This document shows positions 18,583-29,546 of a stretch of DNA of 64,000 nt, piece by piece (position 1 is the stretch's first letter; each line of letters begins with the position of its first letter). The notes beneath the pieces are model-generated. The model saw nothing but the letters and a program-made list of their open reading frames with translations. It made no database searches and was not told where the DNA came from. The translations under genes were made by a program, and so were the position numbers. This DNA comes from Citrobacter youngae ATCC 29220 (GTDB lineage Bacteria > Pseudomonadota > Gammaproteobacteria > Enterobacterales > Enterobacteriaceae), in the NCBI RefSeq assembly GCF_000155975.1, contig NZ_GG730299.1:1088734-1152733 (forward strand). The letters are read 5' to 3'.

Positions 18583-20271
18583 ATGGACAACACAACATCG
18601 ATGCAGGCCCAGCATAAACTGGGTTTTCTGCATCAAATCCGATTGGTTCCGCTGTTTTCCTCCATTCTCGGTGGCATCCTGCTGTTGTTCGCCTTAAGTT
18701 CGGGGCTGGCGAGCTATTTTCTTATGCAGGCCGATCGCGATCAGCGCGACGTGACCGATGAGATTCAGGTCAGGATGGGGTTATCTAACAGCTCTAACCA
18801 CCTGCGCACCGCACGTATCAACATGATCCACGCTGGCGCAGCGAGCCGTATTGCCGAAATGGACGACATGAAGGCCAATATCGCCGAGGCGGAAAAACGG
18901 ATTAAGCAATCGCAGGACGGTTTCAATGCTTATATGTCGCGTACGGTGAAGACATCCGCTGATGAAGCGTTAGATACCGAATTAAGCGCCAGCTTCAAAG
19001 CCTATACCGACGGTTTACAGCCGATGTTGAAATACGCTAAAAACGGGATGTTTGAAGCGATTATCAACCACGAAAATGAACAGGCCAGACCGCTGGATTC
19101 TGCTTACAATAAGGTGTTGCTGAAAGCCATTGAAATTCGTACTGCCAGGGCTAATCACCTCAGCGAGCAGGCGCACCAACGTACGCAGCTTGGTATGGCG
19201 TTTATGCTTGGCGCATTTGCCCTCGCGCTGGTGCTCACCGTGATGACGTTTATCGTTCTGCGTCGCACCGTTATTCATCCTCTGTTACGTGCAGCCCAGC
19301 GCATCGAGCAAATTTCGGCAGGCGATTTGACCATGCCGGAGGAACCGACCGGGCGCAGTGAAATTGGTCGCCTGAGCCGTCATCTGCAGGCTATGCAGCA
19401 TTCGCTGGCAAAAACCGTCGGCACGGTGCGTCAGGGGGCAGAGGAAATTTATCGCGGAACCAGTGAGATTTCTGCGAGAAATACCGATTTATCCTCACGT
19501 ACAGAGCAACAGGCCGCGGCGATTGAAGAAACGGCGGCCAGCATGGAAGAGCTGACGGCTACGGTGAAGCAAAACGCGGACAACGCGCACCATGCGAGCA
19601 AGCTGGCGGAAGACGCTTCCGGCAAGGCCAGCCGTGGCGGTCAGATGGTTTCTGGCGTGGTGAAAACCATGGGCAATATCTCAGGTAGTTCGCAGAAAAT
19701 CTCCGAAATTACAGCCGTGATAAACAGCATTGCTTTCCAGACAAACATCCTGGCGCTGAACGCGGCGGTAGAAGCGGCGCGGGCGGGAGAGCAGGGGCGC
19801 GGATTTGCGGTGGTTGCCAGTGAGGTACGCACGCTGGCGAGCCGAAGCGCTCAGGCGGCAAAAGAGATTGAGGGGTTGATTAGCGAATCGGTACGGCTCA
19901 TTGACCAGGGATCCGGTGAAGTGGTTGCCGCGGGTAATACCATGACGGATATTGTTGATGCGGTAAAACGCGTCACCGATATCATGCTGGAAATTGCGGC
20001 CGCTTCTGATGAGCAGAGCCGGGGCATTGTGCAGGTGAGCCAGGCGATTTCAGAGATGGATAAAGTGACGCAGCAAAACGCCTCGCTGGTTGAAGAAGCG
20101 TCTGCTGCAGCGGCATCGCTGGAAGAACAGGCCGCGCGCTTAACTGAAGCCGTCGGCACCTTCCGCTTAAACGGGGCAAGCGCAATAAAGCGCGCGCCCA
20201 TGAGCACAACGCCGGGTCATTTAAGTCCGCAGGCGTCAATGGTCAGTGGCGATAACTGGGAAACGTTTTAA
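18583..20271 (+). CDS. trg: Methyl-accepting chemotaxis protein III (ribose/galactose)
   Basis: 562 residues, clearly orthologous to Trg, which senses ribose and galactose through their periplasmic binding proteins. Order: membrane helix at about 22-45, periplasmic four-helix domain, second helix at about 205-228, HAMP, then the signalling hairpin with [20 protein letters not shown]. The ATG at 18583 gives the family N-terminus ([16 protein letters not shown]); a GTG at 18544 is in frame. Unlike E. coli Trg as I recall it, the C-terminus ends in DNWETF, the CheR/CheB docking pentapeptide of high-abundance receptors. It stands alone with its own terminator. Confidence 0.95.
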   Translation: MDNTTSMQAQHKLGFLHQIRLVPLFSSILGGILLLFALSSGLASYFLMQADRDQRDVTDEIQVRMGLSNSSNHLRTARINMIHAGAASRIAEMDDMKANIAEAEKRIKQSQDGFNAYMSRTVKTSADEALDTELSASFKAYTDGLQPMLKYAKNGMFEAIINHENEQARPLDSAYNKVLLKAIEIRTARANHLSEQAHQRTQLGMAFMLGAFALALVLTVMTFIVLRRTVIHPLLRAAQRIEQISAGDLTMPEEPTGRSEIGRLSRHLQAMQHSLAKTVGTVRQGAEEIYRGTSEISARNTDLSSRTEQQAAAIEETAASMEELTATVKQNADNAHHASKLAEDASGKASRGGQMVSGVVKTMGNISGSSQKISEITAVINSIAFQTNILALNAAVEAARAGEQGRGFAVVASEVRTLASRSAQAAKEIEGLISESVRLIDQGSGEVVAAGNTMTDIVDAVKRVTDIMLEIAAASDEQSRGIVQVSQAISEMDKVTQQNASLVEEASAAAASLEEQAARLTEAVGTFRLNGASAIKRAPMSTTPGHLSPQASMVSGDNWETF

Positions 20272-20279
20272 CACGCGAT

Positions 20280-20306
20280 AAGGGACCAGAGGGTCCCTTA
20301 ATTTTT
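20280..20306. terminator. Terminator between trg and ydcI
   Basis: 8-bp stem AAGGGACC / GGTCCCTT with AGAG loop followed by AATTTTT. It lies between convergent genes and ends trg; on the other strand the tail is not T-rich enough to be sure for ydcI. Confidence 0.75.
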
Positions 20307-20310
20307 GGCA

Positions 20311-21234
20311 TCAAAACGGTACGGTTTTGCGTATCGCGGCGATAAGGATTTGCGCGGCAGAGGGAAGCTGAACGTCGACGCGGGTGAGTATACCAATAGG
20401 TTCACCCGCCCCGTGGGTGGGAACCGGCAACGACACCAGCGTCGCCTGGCGTAAATCTTCCCGTACCGCACCTGACGGCACAAACCACACGTAGTCGTAA
20501 TCCACCGTCAGCTGGCGGGAGAGCGATGCTGACAGCGTTTCGATGCAGCCCGGCGGCATTTTGCAGCCCTGGCTTTGCAGCAGCGTCTCCGCGTGCTGGC
20601 GAGGGGCGGTTCCTTTAGGCGACACCACGACAGGCCATTCCATTACCCGGCTCAGCGTGATGGTCTCCTGCAACAACGGGTGGTTGGGCCGCACGACCAG
20701 TTTGAGTGACTCAAGAAATAACAATTCGTAGTTCAGGCCAACCATCAATTCCGGATCGGCCATCCGACCGATACCGAGGTCGATTTCTCCCGATTTTAAA
20801 CCGGCCAGGATCATGGGATTATTCATGGTGGCAACCTGCAGCGTGGTCTCCATTTGCTGCTTATGGAACGGGCCGATCACCGCCGGAAGAATGCCCAACG
20901 CCGCGGTGGGTAAGGCCCCAATCCGCACCACATCATTTTGCGACTCTTCGCGCTGATTTAACGCTTGTCCGGCAGTATTGAGCGCATCCAGCACTCTTAC
21001 CGCGTGGGTAAGAAACTGTTCACCGGGCAGCGTTAACTGCGCGCCAAGGCGACCACGCTCAAAGAGCCGGGTGCCGGTCAGTTGCTCCAGTTCATTCAGC
21101 GTCTTGGAGAGGGCCGGTTGGCTCAGGTTAAGGGTTTCAGCCGCGCGCCCCAACGTTCCCTGTTGTGCAACGGCGACAAAAGTATGCAAGTGGCGCAAGC
21201 GAATGCGCTGATTGAACAGAACATTTTTTTCCAT
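20311..21234 (-). CDS. ydcI: YdcI, LysR-family regulator
   Basis: 307 residues from the ATG at 21234, aligning with the E. coli start (MEKN-LF-QRIRLRHLHTF). Winged HTH: FVAVAQQGTLGRAAETLNLS and QPALSKTLNELEQ. An LTTR effector domain follows. YdcI is a conserved enterobacterial regulator linked in Salmonella to acid/pH stress and broad gene control. The inducer is unknown. It is divergent from the pyrophosphatase gene, which could be a target here. Confidence 0.95.
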   Translation of the reverse strand: MEKNVLFNQRIRLRHLHTFVAVAQQGTLGRAAETLNLSQPALSKTLNELEQLTGTRLFERGRLGAQLTLPGEQFLTHAVRVLDALNTAGQALNQREESQNDVVRIGALPTAALGILPAVIGPFHKQQMETTLQVATMNNPMILAGLKSGEIDLGIGRMADPELMVGLNYELLFLESLKLVVRPNHPLLQETITLSRVMEWPVVVSPKGTAPRQHAETLLQSQGCKMPPGCIETLSASLSRQLTVDYDYVWFVPSGAVREDLRQATLVSLPVPTHGAGEPIGILTRVDVQLPSAAQILIAAIRKTVPF

Positions 21235-21464
21235 AAGCGATGTTAAAAACAGAGCCGTGTCGGTGACAAGTGAAGTTGTTCGTTTTTGATAACTTGATAG
21301 CAAAATATTATTAACATTTATCATGTTTTACTTACAACTTATTTATTTTGCTCGCGTTTTGTACAGCAATAGCGGGGAGTGGGATCATGGAAGGGAATCT
21401 GTCCGGTCGTTATACTTTGCTTATTATTCGCTTTTTCACCTTTTTCTTCACAAGGCACTGATTA

Positions 21465-22367
21465 ATGATACATGTAATAGGACACCTTAACCCCGATAGC
21501 GATGCCATTTGCACTGCCGCAATGACGGCGCGTTGGCTTACCTTACGCGGCCAGCAGGCAACAGCATGGCGTCTGGGTGAACCTAACCGCGAAACGCAAT
21601 TCATCTTTGAGCAGGCGGGGCTGACGCTGCCTGAACGGCTGACGTTTGAGCTGACCGATCGTGACGTCTGGTTGGTGGATTTCACCGAACCTGTCCAGGG
21701 GCCGGAATCGCTGGCAGAAAGTAACGTCGTGGGGATTATCGATCACCACCGACTCGGTGGATTAGTCACCCGTCTGCCGCCAGAAGTGTGGGTGAAACCT
21801 GTCGGCAGTAGCGCGACGCTGTTATGGCAACTGATGACGGAAGATGAACGCAGCCAGTTATCTCCCGCAGAGGCCGTTTTGCTACTGGGCGCCGCGTTGA
21901 GTGACACTGTCACGCTTCGTTCGCCCACGACCACCACTGACGATCGCCTGGCGGTCGATGCGCTGGCACAAAAGGCCGGGGTAGACCTTGACGCTTTCTG
22001 TCGCGATCTGCTGTCTGCCAAAACGAGCGTGGAAGGAATGAGCGCCCGCGAACTTCTGCACAAAGACATTAAAACTTTCACTATCCATGGACATCAGGTC
22101 TGTGTGGCGCAGCTTGAACTGTATGCGCTGCAACAGGTTGAGACGGTGCTGGACGATTTACGTCAGGAAATGGCGCGCTATGCGCAGGAAAAGAGTGCCG
22201 CGCTGGTTGTGCTCATGCTCACTGATATCAATCTGGGCGACACCAGTCTGTGGTTTGCCGGTTCTGCGCTTTCCGATATCCCGCAGCCCTGCAAGGTTGA
22301 AGGTATGCTCAGTCGTAAAAAACAGATGCTTCCCTGGCTGGAAAGTCATTTAAAACCACGCCAGTAG
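21465..22367 (+). CDS. ppaC: Family II (Mn-dependent) inorganic pyrophosphatase
   Basis: 300 residues, a DHH phosphoesterase. Metal ligands: HLNPDSDAIC at residue 7, DFTEP at about 71, and the DHH motif GIIDHHRLGG at about 93. The C-terminal DHHA2 domain ends with SRKKQMLPWL, the substrate-binding signature of family II pyrophosphatases. These Mn/Co enzymes turn over pyrophosphate faster than the family I Ppa of enterobacteria. The gene is inserted between ydcI and ydcJ, adjacent in K-12, so it is accessory on that map. Confidence 0.93.
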   Translation: MIHVIGHLNPDSDAICTAAMTARWLTLRGQQATAWRLGEPNRETQFIFEQAGLTLPERLTFELTDRDVWLVDFTEPVQGPESLAESNVVGIIDHHRLGGLVTRLPPEVWVKPVGSSATLLWQLMTEDERSQLSPAEAVLLLGAALSDTVTLRSPTTTTDDRLAVDALAQKAGVDLDAFCRDLLSAKTSVEGMSARELLHKDIKTFTIHGHQVCVAQLELYALQQVETVLDDLRQEMARYAQEKSAALVVLMLTDINLGDTSLWFAGSALSDIPQPCKVEGMLSRKKQMLPWLESHLKPRQ

Positions 22368-22487
22368 GTTCTGTTCACCGTTTGTGCGGGTGGGAAATTT
22401 ACGCGGGGTCACACTTTGTAAATTCTTCCCACCGGACTTTGCAGCGTTCTCTACACTCCAGGTAATATTCACTGGAGGCATGACATT

Positions 22488-23831
22488 ATGGCGAACACCA
22501 TCACGGCAGATGAGATTCGGGAACAATTTTCGCAGGCAATGTCAGCAATGTACCAGCAGGAAGTCCCGCAGTATGGCACATTGCTGGAACTTGTCGCTGA
22601 TGTGAATCTGGCGGTACTGGAAAATAACCCAACGCTACATGAAAAACTGGCCAATGCGGATGAACTGGCCCGGCTAAACGTTGAGCGCCACGGCGCCATC
22701 CGGGTGGGCACTGCGCAGGAGCTTTCTACGCTGCGCCGGATGTTTGCCATTATGGGCATGTATCCGGTGAGTTACTACGATCTCTCGCAGGCGGGCGTCC
22801 CTGTACACTCGACGGCTTTTCGTCCCATCGACGATGCGTCGCTTTCGCGCAACCCGTTCCGGGTATTCACCTCGTTATTACGGCTCGAATTAATCGAGAA
22901 CGTTGCGCTGCGGCAAAAGGCGGCGGAGATCCTCGCGAAACGCGATATTTTCACGCCTCGTTGCCACGAACTGCTGGATGAGTTTGATGCGCAGGGCGGT
23001 TTTACCCCTGAGCAGGCGCAGGCGTTTGTCCATGAAGCGCTGGAAACCTTCCGCTGGCATCAGCACGCCACGGTCGATGAAGCGACCTATCACGCATTGC
23101 ACAACGAGCATCGGTTGATTGCCGATGTGGTGTGTTTCCCTGGTTGTCATATTAACCATCTGACGCCGCGCACGCTGGATATCGACCGGGTACAGTCAAT
23201 GATGCCCGAATGCGGCATTGAGCCGAAAATACTGATTGAAGGGCCGCCGCGCCGCGAAGTGCCCATTTTATTACGCCAGACCAGTTTCAAAGCGCTGGAA
23301 GAGACGGTGCTGTTTGCCGGTGAAATGCGCGGCACCCACACGGCGCGTTTTGGCGAGATTGAACAGCGCGGCGTAGCGCTAACGCCGAAAGGCAGAGCCT
23401 TGTATGACGAACTGTTGAACAAAGCCGGAACGGGAAAAGATAACCTGACGCACCAGCTGCATCTTCAGGAGGTATTCAAGGCATTCCCGGATAGCGAGTT
23501 TCTGCTGCGCCAGCAGGGGCTCGCCTGGTTTCGCTATCGGCTGACGCCGTCAGGCGAGGCGCATCGACACGCCATTCGCCCGGATGACGACCCGCAGCCG
23601 CTCATTGAACGGGGCTGGCTGGTTGCGCAACCCATCATCTACGAAGATTTCTTACCGGTGAGCGCGGCGGGGATTTTCCAGTCTAATCTGGGGAATGAAA
23701 CTCAGGCCCGCAGCCACGGCAATGCCAGCCGCGACGCGTTTGAACAGGCGCTGGGGTGCGCGGTTTACGATGAGTTTGTGCTGTATCAGGAGGCGGAAGA
23801 ACGAAGTAAACGGCGGTGTGGTTTACTTTAA
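22488..23831 (+). CDS. ydcJ: YdcJ, DUF1338 2-oxoadipate dioxygenase/decarboxylase type
   Basis: 447 residues, a full-length YdcJ/HglS-family protein (DUF1338, VOC-like metal fold). Family members such as Pseudomonas HglS convert 2-oxoadipate to D-2-hydroxyglutarate with Fe(II) in lysine catabolism; YdcJ of E. coli is structurally alike but its in vivo role is unproved. Histidine/glutamate-rich segments VPVHSTAFRPI, FPGCHINHLTPR and RGTHTARFGEIEQRG contain likely metal ligands. A single gene upstream of opgD. Confidence 0.93.
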   Translation: MANTITADEIREQFSQAMSAMYQQEVPQYGTLLELVADVNLAVLENNPTLHEKLANADELARLNVERHGAIRVGTAQELSTLRRMFAIMGMYPVSYYDLSQAGVPVHSTAFRPIDDASLSRNPFRVFTSLLRLELIENVALRQKAAEILAKRDIFTPRCHELLDEFDAQGGFTPEQAQAFVHEALETFRWHQHATVDEATYHALHNEHRLIADVVCFPGCHINHLTPRTLDIDRVQSMMPECGIEPKILIEGPPRREVPILLRQTSFKALEETVLFAGEMRGTHTARFGEIEQRGVALTPKGRALYDELLNKAGTGKDNLTHQLHLQEVFKAFPDSEFLLRQQGLAWFRYRLTPSGEAHRHAIRPDDDPQPLIERGWLVAQPIIYEDFLPVSAAGIFQSNLGNETQARSHGNASRDAFEQALGCAVYDEFVLYQEAEERSKRRCGLL

Positions 23832-24024
23832 CGGAATTTACATGGGATTCAGCCTGTTCCCATCGACATAAAATATTTTCGATTTTGTACAGATAATCGG
23901 CGACCAACAATTGGATTATTAATGAATTTTGTCTAGAGTGAGCGGTCAGAAATGTGCACTCTCTTGCCGCAGATGTTGACCGGCGCGGGACCATTTACAC
24001 GACCAGAAGGACTCACTTTCAGGC

Positions 24025-25680
24025 ATGAATCGCAGACGATTTATTAAAGGTTCAATGGCAATGGCCGCCGTGTGCGGAACCAGTGGTATTGCATCACTCT
24101 TTTCCCGTGCCGCCTTTGCGGCAGAGTCTGACATTGCAGACGGAAAAACCGTACGTTTTGATTTTTCCGTACTGCAATCGATGGCCCACGACTTAGCACA
24201 GAAACCCTGGGGCGGCGCGCCGCGTGCGTTACCCGACACGCTGGCGAAACTGACGCCGCAGGCCTACAACAGCATTCAATATGACGCAGAGCAGTCTCTG
24301 TGGAACAATGTTGAAAATCGTCAGCTTGATGCGCAGTTCTTCCATGTGGGAATGGGGTTCCGTCGCCGGGTTCGCATGTTCTCGGTCGATGACAGTACGC
24401 ATATGGCGCGTGAAATCCACTTCCGTCCGGAGCTGTTTAAATACAACGACGCGGGTGTGGATACCAAACAACTGGAAGGGCAAACCGATCTCGGGTTCGC
24501 GGGTTTCCGCGTGTTTAAAGCGCCCGAACTGGCCCGTCGCGATGTGGTTTCTTTCCTCGGCGCCAGCTATTTCCGCGCTGTAGATGACACTTACCAGTAC
24601 GGCTTATCGGCGCGTGGTCTGGCGGTAGATACCTACACCGACAGCAAAGAAGAGTTCCCTGACTTCACCGCTTTCTGGTTCGAAACGGTCAAACCGGGCG
24701 CGACCTCCTTTACCGTGTATGCGCTACTCGACAGCCCAAGCGTCACTGGTGCCTTTAAGTTCGTGATCCACTGCGAGAAGACGCAGGTGATCATGGATGT
24801 ACAAAACCATATCTATGCGCGCAAAGACATCAAGCAGCTCGGCATTGCGCCGATGACCAGCATGTTCAGCTGCGGCAACAATGAACGCCGCATGTGCGAC
24901 ACCATCCACCCGCAAATTCATGACTCCGATCGTCTGGCGATGTGGCGGGGCAACGGCGAGTGGATCTGCCGTCCGCTGAATAACCCGCAAAAACTGCAGT
25001 TCAATGCCTATACCGATAACAACCCGAAAGGGTTTGGCTTGCTGCAGCTCGATCGCGACTTCTCCCATTATCAGGACATCATGGGCTGGTACAACAAGCG
25101 TCCGAGCCTGTGGGTTGAACCGCGTAACCAGTGGGGCAAGGGGACCATCGGCCTGATGGAGATCCCAACGACCGGCGAAACGCTGGATAACGTCGTTTGC
25201 TTCTGGCAGCCGGAGAAGTCGATTAAAGCCGGCGATGAGCTGGAGTTCAAATATCGCCTGTACTGGAGCGCGCAGCCGCCGGTGCGTTCGCCGCTGGCTC
25301 GCGTGATGGCCACCCGTACAGGCATGGGCGGCTTCCCGGAAGGATGGGCGCCGGGCGAACATTATCCGGAGAAATGGGCGCGTCGTTTTGCCGTTGACTT
25401 CGTAGGCGGCGATCTAAAAGCCGCCGCGCCGAAGGGCATTGAACCGGTGATTACGCTCTCCAGCGGTGAAGCGAAGCAGATTGAGATCCTCTACGTGGAG
25501 CCTATCGACGGTTATCGTATCCAGTTTGACTGGTATCCGACGTCTGATTCAACCGACCCGGTAGATATGCGTATGTTCCTGCGTTGCCAGGGCGACGCCA
25601 TCAGCGAAACCTGGCTTTACCAGTACTTCCCGCCAGCGCCGGATAAACGTCAGTACGTTGACGACCGCGAGATGCGTTAA
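24025..25680 (+). CDS. opgD: OpgD (MdoD), osmoregulated periplasmic glucan protein
   Basis: 551 residues. The twin-arginine signal [16 protein letters not shown] ends with SRAAFA before AES, so it is exported folded by Tat. The mature protein is an OpgG/OpgD beta-sandwich (glucan_synth MdoG family) that tunes osmoregulated periplasmic glucan structure. E. coli OpgD has been described as a beta-1,2-glucanase. Length equals the E. coli protein. Confidence 0.96.
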   Translation: MNRRRFIKGSMAMAAVCGTSGIASLFSRAAFAAESDIADGKTVRFDFSVLQSMAHDLAQKPWGGAPRALPDTLAKLTPQAYNSIQYDAEQSLWNNVENRQLDAQFFHVGMGFRRRVRMFSVDDSTHMAREIHFRPELFKYNDAGVDTKQLEGQTDLGFAGFRVFKAPELARRDVVSFLGASYFRAVDDTYQYGLSARGLAVDTYTDSKEEFPDFTAFWFETVKPGATSFTVYALLDSPSVTGAFKFVIHCEKTQVIMDVQNHIYARKDIKQLGIAPMTSMFSCGNNERRMCDTIHPQIHDSDRLAMWRGNGEWICRPLNNPQKLQFNAYTDNNPKGFGLLQLDRDFSHYQDIMGWYNKRPSLWVEPRNQWGKGTIGLMEIPTTGETLDNVVCFWQPEKSIKAGDELEFKYRLYWSAQPPVRSPLARVMATRTGMGGFPEGWAPGEHYPEKWARRFAVDFVGGDLKAAAPKGIEPVITLSSGEAKQIEILYVEPIDGYRIQFDWYPTSDSTDPVDMRMFLRCQGDAISETWLYQYFPPAPDKRQYVDDREMR

Positions 25681-25693
25681 TCACTCCTTTTAT

Positions 25694-25713
25694 GGCTCTC
25701 CCGGTGGAGAGCC
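25694..25713 (+). terminator. Hairpin after opgD
   Basis: Perfect 8-bp stem GGCTCTCC / GGAGAGCC with CGGT loop, 13 bases after the stop; no T run, so only a probable transcript end. Confidence 0.5.
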
Positions 25714-25846
25714 GTATCTGCAATCTTTCTGAAAATAGTCTGTACGCTATTTACTCGATCCTGTTCGCATTTTTCTGTATGGCAAATGGGTACTCTGGGG
25801 TTGTGTATTTCTTATACACGTTCTTGTCCACTAACAGGGAGAAAGT

Positions 25847-26071
25847 ATGTTTCCAGAATACAGAGACCTTATTTCCCGACTGAAAACCGAGAACCCTCGC
25901 TTTCTGTCCTTATTCGAAAAACACAACAGCCTTGATCATGAGATCTCCAGACTGGAAGGTTCGGATGGTCGGGGGTATAGTTTGGACATTGTTCGCCTTA
26001 AGAAACAGAAACTCCACCTGAAGGAAGATCTGCTCAAAATTTTGCAAAAAGAGAGTGTCGGTGAGAGCTAA
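25847..26071 (+). CDS. ydcH: YdcH, DUF465 small protein
   Basis: 74 residues, the E. coli YdcH length. A coiled-coil hairpin rich in E/K/L (ENPRFLSLFEKHNSLDHEIS, then LKKQKLHLKEDLLKIL) of the DUF465 family, cytoplasmic, function unknown. GGGAG before the ATG. A strong terminator follows at 26095, so it is its own unit. Confidence 0.93.
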   Translation: MFPEYRDLISRLKTENPRFLSLFEKHNSLDHEISRLEGSDGRGYSLDIVRLKKQKLHLKEDLLKILQKESVGES

Positions 26072-26094
26072 GTAAAACGGCGCTTGCTGTGTAA

Positions 26095-26128
26095 AAGGGC
26101 TTCCAAAAGGGAAGCCCTTCCTGTTTTT
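26095..26128 (+). terminator. Rho-independent terminator after ydcH
   Basis: 10-bp stem AAGGGCTTCC / GGAAGCCCTT with AAAAG loop followed by CCTGTTTTTA. Confidence 0.82.
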
Positions 26129-26162
26129 ATTTAATGAGCTTAACCAGCATAACGGAATGAAA

Positions 26163-26708
26163 ATGCCAGAAGTGATAACCATTAATGACACGCTGGAACT
26201 GCGTGCCGTAGAAGAGCAACATGTCGCCCCCCTGCATCAGTTGGTGCTGAAAAATAAAACCTGGCTTCAGCAGTCGCTGAACTGGCCGCAGTTTGTGACT
26301 TCTGAGGAGGACACCCGCAAGAACGTGCAGGGCAATATGATGCTGCACCAGCGCGGTTACGCCAAAATGTTCCTCATTTTTGCACAACAGAACGTAGTAG
26401 GAGTCATCTCGTTTAACCAGATAGAGCCGCTGAACAAAGCCGCCTATATTGGTTACTGGCTGGATGAAGATCGCCAGGGCAAGGGCATTATGTCCCAGGC
26501 GCTACAGGCATTGATTCATCATTATGCGCAGCGCCAGGAAATCCGCCGCTTTGTGATTAAGTGCCGCGTAGAGAACGTTGAGAGCAACCAGGTGGCATTG
26601 CGCAATGGCTTCCAACTGGAAGGGTGTTTACGACAGGCGGAGTTCCTCAATGGCGATTACTATGATGTGAATCTCTATGCCCGCATCATTGATGGACCTT
26701 CAGAATAA
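26163..26708 (+). CDS. rimL: RimL, ribosomal protein L12 serine N-acetyltransferase
   Basis: 181 residues, GNAT fold. The start at 26163 ([13 protein letters not shown]) aligns with the E. coli N-terminus and has GGA 7 bases upstream; an ATG two codons earlier is possible. Acetyl-CoA binding loop [14 protein letters not shown] and [10 protein letters not shown] are visible. It acetylates the N-terminal Ser of L12 to give L7. The last 9 bases overlap the 3' end of convergent ydcK. Confidence 0.94.
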   Translation: MPEVITINDTLELRAVEEQHVAPLHQLVLKNKTWLQQSLNWPQFVTSEEDTRKNVQGNMMLHQRGYAKMFLIFAQQNVVGVISFNQIEPLNKAAYIGYWLDEDRQGKGIMSQALQALIHHYAQRQEIRRFVIKCRVENVESNQVALRNGFQLEGCLRQAEFLNGDYYDVNLYARIIDGPSE

Positions 26709-27680
26709 GCCTGCAATAGGTGTGCGCGTAATACGCTGCTCGCCGTTGATCACCTTCGGCCCGCGCAGGTGAATCGCCTCATCATCAAACGCTTCAATGT
26801 GCGCCTGGCCGGTAATCTCAATATGATTCTCGATCAACACTTCTCCGAGAATGCAGGCGTGGCCTTCAACCAGAATGCGATCGTCAAGCTGGATTGGCCC
26901 GCCGCGTAATGTAGCATGTCCCCCGACCAACACATGGTGCTTCAGCACGCAGTTACCTTCGACCACCGCGTGTTCCGCCACCTGCGAACTGTAGCGCAGG
27001 GTAGGAATGGCATCTTCATCGGTTCCGGCGATGACGCGCGCGTGTCCGTAAACTTTGGCGCAATCGCAGATCCACACATTGTTCTCTTCATTGCCTTCTA
27101 TCCTGGCGAAATCAAAAACTTCCGCCCGATGTTCAATAAAGGCAAAGTTAATGACGGCATCGCCATAGATCTGCGCCTGATGCACGACACGTGAATTGCT
27201 GATGGTCGCCCGATCGTAAATTTTCAGCAACTGGTCGCTTTCACGGGTGAGCCCTCTGGCGGCAATGATTTCAGAGCCACAGATAACACGCGCATTGCCG
27301 CTGAGAAGGCACTCGCCGCGAATGACGGAATCCTGAACGGTGACGTTGTCACGTATCTCTGCGTGATGGCTGATTTCCGCCCGATCAATCCACGCGGCAC
27401 CGCCAATTTGTGCGCCGTCTCTGACCACGCTCGCCTGCGTAATACGGGCATTTCCGGTTATCGACGCGCCGTAAAACGCGATCGCATTTTCATCGTAAAT
27501 CCAGCAATCACCGCTTTGCGACAGCACGCTTTCATCATCAATCCAGCCGCCAGGCGTACCGGCGGAAACATCATTAAAATCAATGAGCGCAATGAGTTGG
27601 CGTAGCAATACGCTTTTTTTATTGCCATTGTCCTGGTAACTAAAGGAGCGAAGCTCATCGCTGAGACGGTATTTAGCCAT
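26700..27680 (-). CDS. ydcK: YdcK, left-handed beta-helix protein
   Basis: 326 residues matching E. coli YdcK. The middle consists of hexapeptide-like turns ([49 protein letters not shown]) that build a left-handed beta-helix as in LbetaH acyltransferases. No separate transferase motif is visible and no activity is established. Tail-to-tail overlap with rimL by 9 bases. Confidence 0.93.
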   Translation of the reverse strand: MAKYRLSDELRSFSYQDNGNKKSVLLRQLIALIDFNDVSAGTPGGWIDDESVLSQSGDCWIYDENAIAFYGASITGNARITQASVVRDGAQIGGAAWIDRAEISHHAEIRDNVTVQDSVIRGECLLSGNARVICGSEIIAARGLTRESDQLLKIYDRATISNSRVVHQAQIYGDAVINFAFIEHRAEVFDFARIEGNEENNVWICDCAKVYGHARVIAGTDEDAIPTLRYSSQVAEHAVVEGNCVLKHHVLVGGHATLRGGPIQLDDRILVEGHACILGEVLIENHIEITGQAHIEAFDDEAIHLRGPKVINGEQRITRTPIAGLF

Positions 27681-27793
27681 AACCCATTTCCATGTTGCGC
27701 ATCTTAGTTAAACGTAGCAAAGTTTTCCGCACTGGCTAAACCGGCTGAAATTCCATAAAATGTATTTCAAATATACTTTAAAAAATAAACAAA

Positions 27794-28795
27794 ATGAGTA
27801 AGAGCAAACAGAGTGAACGGGTCCTCAATCTTCCGGCCGGTTATTTTGGCATGGTGCTGGGTATCATCGGGATGGGATTCGCCTGGCGCTATGCCAGCCA
27901 GATATGGCCGGTAAGCCACTGGATTGGTGATGCTCTGGTGATCCTCGCGATGGTTATTTGGGGCTTGCTGACGCTGGCCTTTCTGCGTCGTTTGTTGCAC
28001 TTTCCACACAGCGTGCTGGCGGAAATTCGTCACCCGGTGATGAGCAGCTTTGTCAGTTTATTCCCGGCCACAACGATGCTGGTCGCGATTGGCTTTGTTC
28101 CGTGGTATCGGCCGCTGGCAATAGGGTTGTTTAGCATTGGCGTGGTCATACAGCTTGCATACGCCGCCTGGCAAACGGCAGGATTATGGCGCGGAGCGCA
28201 TCCAGAGGAAGCCACCACGCCGGGCCTGTATCTGCCGACCGTCGCTAATAACTTTATTAGCGCAATGGCCTGCGGCGCGCTGGGTTTCAATGACGCAGGA
28301 ATGGTGTTTTTGGGGGCTGGCGTATTTTCCTGGCTTAGCCTGGAGCCGGTGATCCTGCAACGTTTACGGAGCTGCGGCGAGCTGCCTGCAGTTTTACGTA
28401 CTTCACTTGGCATTCAGCTGGCACCTGCGCTGGTCGCCTGCAGCGCCTGGCTTAGCGTCAACGGCGGCGAGGGCGATACGTTAGCCAAAATGCTGTTCGG
28501 CTATGGTCTGCTGCAACTTCTGTTTATGTTACGCCTCATGCCGTGGTATCTGTCCCAGCCATTTAATGCCTCGTTCTGGAGCTTCTCGTTTGGCGTGTCG
28601 GCTCTGGCGACGACGGGCCTGCACCTGGGACACGGCAGCGAATCAGGATTTTTTCATACGCTGTCCATCCCGCTGTTTATTTTTACCAATTTTATCATTG
28701 CGTTATTACTGATACGTACGTTTGCTTTGCTGATGCAGGGAAAGCTGCTGATCCGCACAGAACGTGCCGCATTACTGAAATCTGAGGATAAATAA
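27794..28795 (+). CDS. tehA: TehA, SLAC1-type tellurite-resistance channel
   Basis: 333 residues with ten hydrophobic helices and the SLAC1/TehA pattern, starting [20 protein letters not shown]. TehA is an anion channel of the inner membrane; with TehB it gives tellurite resistance when overexpressed. The stop overlaps the tehB start by one base (TAATG), showing translational coupling. The extreme N-terminus has three more residues than E. coli. Confidence 0.96.
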   Translation: MSKSKQSERVLNLPAGYFGMVLGIIGMGFAWRYASQIWPVSHWIGDALVILAMVIWGLLTLAFLRRLLHFPHSVLAEIRHPVMSSFVSLFPATTMLVAIGFVPWYRPLAIGLFSIGVVIQLAYAAWQTAGLWRGAHPEEATTPGLYLPTVANNFISAMACGALGFNDAGMVFLGAGVFSWLSLEPVILQRLRSCGELPAVLRTSLGIQLAPALVACSAWLSVNGGEGDTLAKMLFGYGLLQLLFMLRLMPWYLSQPFNASFWSFSFGVSALATTGLHLGHGSESGFFHTLSIPLFIFTNFIIALLLIRTFALLMQGKLLIRTERAALLKSEDK

Positions 28796-29391
28796 TGACC
28801 CTTTACGACGAAAACTACTTTACTGAGAAATACGATTTAACCCGCACGCATTCCGATGTCGTTGAAGCGGCAAAAATTGTGAAGCCGGGTAAAACCTTAG
28901 ACCTGGGCTGCGGTAATGGTCGTAACAGCCTGTACCTTGCGGCAAACGGCTATGACGTTACCGCATGGGACAAAAACGCCATGAGTATTGCGAACCTTGA
29001 GCGTATCAAAGCGGCAGAAGGACTAACCAACCTGCATACGCAGGTCGCGGACCTTAATTCCTTAAGATTTGATGGCGAATACGATTTTATTCTTTCTACC
29101 GTTGTGCTGATGTTCCTCGAAGCGAAAACCATCCCTGGCCTTATTGAGAATATGCAGCGCTGTACGAAACCGGGTGGATATAATTTAATCGTAGCGGCGA
29201 TGGATACGGATGATTTCCCGTGCACCGTTGGTTTCCCATTTGCGTTTAAGACCGGAGAATTGCGTCGTTATTACAGTGGGTGGGATCTGCTGAAATACAA
29301 CGAAGACGTGGGTGAACTTCATCGTACGGATGAAAACGGTAATCGTATTAAACTGCGCTTTGCCACCATGTTGGCACGTAAAACTGCCTGA
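28795..29391 (+). CDS. tehB: TehB, SAM-dependent tellurite methyltransferase
   Basis: 198 residues. SAM-binding motif [15 protein letters not shown] at about residue 36, acidic loop AWDKNA, and motif post-[15 protein letters not shown]. Orthologue of E. coli TehB (197), which methylates tellurite/selenite using S-adenosylmethionine in the cytoplasm. Second gene of the tehAB operon. Confidence 0.96.
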   Translation: MTLYDENYFTEKYDLTRTHSDVVEAAKIVKPGKTLDLGCGNGRNSLYLAANGYDVTAWDKNAMSIANLERIKAAEGLTNLHTQVADLNSLRFDGEYDFILSTVVLMFLEAKTIPGLIENMQRCTKPGGYNLIVAAMDTDDFPCTVGFPFAFKTGELRRYYSGWDLLKYNEDVGELHRTDENGNRIKLRFATMLARKTA

Positions 29392-29546
29392 GCCACCCGT
29401 TTGGGTTAACTCGTTATGCGTTCAGCATTTTTTGAGCTGAACGCAGAGATAAAATTGTGCGGTCCTTACCATTTTTAGTGCATCCAAAATGCATCTGATT
29501 TGCTATTCTTTTTAGGCATCATTGCGAAAACTAAAGGGATCGTTTC

